A DNA stretch of 64,000 nucleotides. Source: Nocardioides sp. TF02-7. Its GTDB lineage: Bacteria > Actinomycetota > Actinomycetes > Propionibacteriales > Nocardioidaceae. The position numbers and the translations under genes were made by a program. The notes under the pieces are model-generated. The model was not told where the DNA came from, made no database searches, and saw only the letters and a list, made by a program, of their open reading frames with translations. The stretch lies in assembly GCF_022437945.1 (NCBI RefSeq), contig NZ_CP092535.1, forward strand, positions 558,001 to 622,000. Direction: 5' to 3'. Positions 61,063 to 64,000 of this stretch are shown piece after piece (positions within the stretch are counted from its first letter, which is position 1; each line of letters begins with the position of its first letter).

Positions 61063-61981
61063 CTATGCCAGGAGCCGGGCGGCGGAGGGGTAGACGAGGA
61101 AGATCAGGAAGCCGAGGCACATCAGCAGCTGGGCGACGAGCATCGACTGCGAGCGGGTCTCCGCCTTGGCCTCGGCGTCGGCGAGCTCGCGGTGCCGCAT
61201 CGACGCGGCGCGGGCGGTCAGCGACTCGCGCACCTTGGCACCGTCCTCGGCGACCAGCGCGAGCGCGGCGGCGAGGTCGCGCAGCTCGTCGACGTCGACC
61301 TCGTCGCCGAGCTGCCCGAGCGCCGCCCACGGCGTGATGCCCTGCAGCTTGGCGGCCTCGAGGGTGTCGCGGATCCGCAGCATGCCCCAGCTGTCGCTGA
61401 TGCTCGACGCGGCCTGCAGCGCCTCGGGCACGCCGCGGCCACCGGCCAGGTTCATCGCGACCAGGTCGAGGAAGGCACTCACCATGTGCCGGAACGCGCG
61501 GCGCCGGTCGTCGGCCTTCTGGCGCACGCCGAAGTAGGTGAGCAGGGAGGCCGACGACCGCGCCGATCAGCACCAGCCACAGCGGGATCGTCAGGCCGAC
61601 GTAGCCGAACAGCGCGAACGGGAGCAGCGCGGCGTTGGGGAGCACGGCGCCGAGCAGCGCGCCGCCGACCATCCGGGCGAAGAACATCTCGCGGGACTGG
61701 CCGACCATGCCGAGGTCGGCCTCGAGGCCCCGGGGCAGCTTCCACCCCTGGGCGTCGACGAGCTCGCCGATCCGGGCGCCGAGGCGCCGGGCCCGGGGCG
61801 ACTCCTCCAAGTGCCGGCGGTCGGCGGTCAGCACCGCCTCGCGACGGCCGCGGGCCAGCCGCGCGTCGAGCAGCGCCAGCGCCACCGGGCCGGAGGGCCG
61901 CGGCTGCATGACCACCCAGGCAAGGAGCAGGGCACCGGCGCCGGCGAGGGCGCCGGCGAGCATCACCAGCGTCAGCGTCAT
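61063..61981 (-). CDS. tadC: Tad pilus inner-membrane protein TadC (one frameshift)
   Basis: GspF-type membrane protein of the tad secretion system. N-terminal TM (MLAGALAGAGALLLAWVVM), central TM pair (LLPFALFGYVGLTIPLWLVL), the conserved cytoplasmic GGRGVPEALQAASSI and VAEDGAKVRESLTARAASMR, and a C-terminal TM (LLMCLGFLIFLVYPSAARLL). An extra base at 61545-61547 breaks it; corrected it is 305 aa. ATG overlaps the tadB stop (ATGA). Confidence 0.9.
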
Positions 61982-62852
61982 CGCGCCGCCTCCGTCCGCT
62001 GGAAGTGGAGGAACCGCTCGGGGGGCGTCGTCCTTGGCGAGCGCCCGCAGCCAGAGGATGCCGAGGGTGAAGATGCCCAGGATGAAGACCAGCACCAGCT
62101 GGCCGACCGGCGTGCCGTAGGGCTCGACGTAGTCGCGGTTGAAGAGCGCCAGGCCCACCACGACGAGGACGGTCACGCCGACCACGATCTGCACGCTGCG
62201 CCGCGTCGACGCGCGGCTGGCGTTGACGCGCTGCCGCATCTCGAGCTCGAGCCGCGCCGACCGGGCCAACGAGCCGAGCACGTCGCGGAGGCCCGGGCCG
62301 CGGAGCCGGGCGTTGAGGATCAGCGCCGCGATGATCAGGTCGGCGCCCGGGTCGTCGAGGTCCTCGGCGAACCGCTTGAGCGCCTCGGGCAGCGGCATCC
62401 GCACCCGCAGCCGGTCGGAGAGGACGGTGAGCTCCTTCTGGATCGCCGGCGACGCGGCGTACGCCGTCGCGGGGGATCGCCTGCTCGAGACCGACCGCGC
62501 CCGCCACGGTGTCGCGCAGCGACTCGGTCCACGCCGCGAGCCCCTCGATCCGCGCGATGCCCTGGCGCGCCGCCCGGGCACCGCCGAACAGCCGGTCCCA
62601 GAACAGCACGAGCAGGCCGCACGCCACGGCGAGCACCAGCCAGCGGGTGAGCAGCAGCACGAGCAGGAAGGCGAGGACGGCGAACGGGACCATCCGGCCC
62701 GACGCCTGCAGCCGGGCGGTCAGCGACGACGGCGCGCTCGCGACCCGGTCGTCGACCTCGACGCCGACCACGGCGCGCACGAGCAGCACCAGGCCGGCCC
62801 CGACGACGGCGCCGAGGAGGACGATCAGCAGCAGGGTCGGGGAGAGGGTCAT
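61978..62852 (-). CDS. tadB: Tad pilus inner-membrane protein TadB (two frameshifts)
   Basis: 290 aa after correction. N-terminal TM pairs (LLLIVLLGAVVGAGLVLLVR, FAVLAFLLVLLLTRWLVLAV), the GspF-type cytoplasmic domain (RIEGLAAWTESLRDTVAGAV, MPLPEALKRFAEDLDDPGAD, LGSLARSARLELEMRQRVNA) and two C-terminal TMs (IVVGVTVLVVVGLALF, LVLVFILGIFTLGILWL). Extra bases at 62471-62475 and 62020-62025 break it. It overlaps tadA by 4 nt. Confidence 0.9.
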
Positions 62853-64000
62853 CCCACCCGCTCCACCCACGGCGAGGCGGCGCCCGGGACGTAGCCGGCC
62901 GCCTCGAGCTCGTCGAGGCACGAGATCGCCGCGGCGGGCACCGCCACGCCCTCCGGCCCCTGCGCGAACACCTCGCTGGAGAGCACGCGACCGTCGACGC
63001 CGTTGACCTCGCGGACCGACGTCACCATCCGGCGCAGCGTGCCGCCCTCGGCGAACTGGTTGACGCGCTCGATGAAGATCACGAAGTCGATCGCGCCGCC
63101 GATGAGCATCATCGTCGCCTCGGCGGGCAGCCGCTCGGCGCTCTGGATGGCGTAGGTGCAGATCCGGTTGAAGACCTCGGCCGAGGAGTTGGCGTGGATG
63201 GTCGACAACGAGCCGTCGTTGCCCTGGCTCATCGCGTTGAGCATCGTGACGATCTCGTCGCCGAGCACCTCGCCGACGATCACTCGGCTGGGGTTCATCC
63301 GCAGCGAGCGCCGCACCAGCTCGGCCATCGCGATCGCCCCGGTGCCCTCGGAGTTGGGCAGCCGCTCCTCGAACGCGACGACGTTGGGGTGGAGGTCGGG
63401 GAACTCCCCCAGGCCGAGCTCGAGCGCCCGCTCCACCGTGATCAGCCGCTCGGACGGGTCGATCTCGTTGGCGAGCGCCCGCAGCAGCGTCGTCTTCCCG
63501 GCGTTGGTGGCGCCGGCGATCATGATGTTCTTGCGTGCCCGCACCGCCGCGGACAGGAACGCCGCGAGGTCCGGGGTGAGCGTGCCGTAGTCGACCAGCG
63601 TGTCGAGCGAGACCCGCGAGAGCCGCGCCCGGCGGATGGAGACCGACGGCCGCTGGCAGACGCCCATCACCGCGGAGAGCCGAGAACCGTCGGGCAGCCG
63701 GATGTCGAGCTGCGGGTTGGCGGTGTCGAAGGGGCGGCTGGTCAGCCCGGAGTAGGCACCGAGCGTCTGCACCAGCTCGATCAGCTCGTCGTCGGAGTCG
63801 GCCACCGGGCCGCCGCGCTCCTCCCGGCCGTCGGCGTAGCCGATGAAGACGTTGTCGCAGCCGTTGATGTCGATGTTCTCGACCTCGGGGTCGTCGAGCA
63901 GCGGCTGCAGCCGGCCGACGCCGAAGAGCGCCGCGTGGATGCCCTCGGCGAGGCTGGTCTCCTCGTCGGGGGTCGGCGGCGTCCGGCCCGAGCGGACCTC
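62849..64000 (-). CDS. tadA: Tad pilus assembly ATPase TadA/CpaF (5' end outside window)
   Basis: VirB11-type secretion ATPase. Visible: part of the N-terminal domain (LQPLLDDPEVENIDINGCDN), Walker A GATNAGKTTLLRAL, Asp box ITVERALELGL, Walker B-like RVIVGEVLGDEIVTMLNAMS, and His box SLSTIHANSSAEVFNRI. It powers assembly of Flp pili through TadB and TadC. The frame is open to the window edge at 64000, so the start is missing. It is the first visible gene of the tad operon tadA-tadB-tadC-flp-tadE-tadE-like-tadG-like-BTAD. Confidence 0.93.
   Translation of the reverse strand, partial: EVRSGRTPPTPDEETSLAEGIHAALFGVGRLQPLLDDPEVENIDINGCDNVFIGYADGREERGGPVADSDDELIELVQTLGAYSGLTSRPFDTANPQLDIRLPDGSRLSAVMGVCQRPSVSIRRARLSRVSLDTLVDYGTLTPDLAAFLSAAVRARKNIMIAGATNAGKTTLLRALANEIDPSERLITVERALELGLGEFPDLHPNVVAFEERLPNSEGTGAIAMAELVRRSLRMNPSRVIVGEVLGDEIVTMLNAMSQGNDGSLSTIHANSSAEVFNRICTYAIQSAERLPAEATMMLIGGAIDFVIFIERVNQFAEGGTLRRMVTSVREVNGVDGRVLSSEVFAQGPEGVAVPAAAISCLDELEAAGYVPGAASPWVERVG

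Overview
The window is high-G+C actinobacterial DNA. The clp genes form a clpP1-clpP2-clpX series. There is an actinobacterial SOS box (TCGAAC-N4-GTTCGA), an IdeR/DtxR-type iron box, a DUF222/HNH (13E12-type) gene, LpdA next to Lpd, many GTG starts, and -10 hexamers (TAGGCT-like) 6-8 nt from start codons. The gene set (LysM/BTAD protein beside a tad pilus locus, RTX-like secreted proteins, WYL and MocR regulators) looks most like Nocardioides or a close relative in the Nocardioidaceae. The genus is an inference.

Layout. 1-5 kb: a cut-off RTX-like secreted protein, a secreted GH3 glycosidase with a PA14 domain, and a SpoIID/LytB protein. 5-8.3 kb: valS and a small secreted protein. 8.3-10 kb: an SOS-boxed HNH gene bracketed by a 48-bp repeat of the 3' end of the neighbouring tetR gene. 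10-17 kb: tetR/thioesterase pair, clpX, clpP2, clpP1, a secreted RTX-tailed protein, tig, tRNA-Pro and tRNA-Gly. 17-26.3 kb: SpoIIE-type phosphatase, Nei-like glycosylase, rpiB, lpdA, lpd, a GGCT-like protein, an SDR, a secreted beta-propeller and purine nucleoside phosphorylase. 26.3-34.7 kb: a TetR gene, then a six-gene heme-acquisition operon (hmuT-hmuU-hmuV, an anchored secreted protein and two HtaA-type proteins) divergent from heme oxygenase across a double iron box. 34.7-41.7 kb: ABC exporter, WYL regulator, hydrolase-LuxR fusion, thioesterase-like protein, methyltransferase, and a MerR/aldo-keto reductase pair with matching operators. 41.6-43.9 kb: a lower-G+C segment (membrane hydrolase and GerW-like gene) between two 64-bp copies of the reductase 3' end. 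43.9-52.9 kb: phosphosugar mutase, PH-domain protein, a deoC-aldehyde dehydrogenase operon, PdxR with a PNPOx-like gene, a uridine-kinase-like gene and a C39-like protein. 52.9-53.6 kb: gene-free, with palindromic repeats. 53.6-56.8 kb: Ig-like secreted protein, adenosine deaminase and a MaoC hydratase. 56.8-64 kb: a LysM/BTAD membrane protein and a tad pilus operon, cut off in tadA.

Purine/deoxynucleoside salvage is spread through the window: adenosine deaminase, PNP, phosphosugar mutase, deoC and aldehyde dehydrogenase can take (deoxy)adenosine to central metabolites, with rpiB nearby. The heme genes form one coherent system: surface heme binding, ABC import, then cytoplasmic ring opening by HemO, with iron control.

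Reading caution: about 45 single-base indels, mostly an extra base in short G or C runs, break about 27 genes, including essential ones such as valS, tig and lpd. Every gene becomes a whole number of codons of normal family length once these are corrected. I therefore annotate each as one gene spanning the break, and I regard the breaks as sequence errors rather than pseudogenes.
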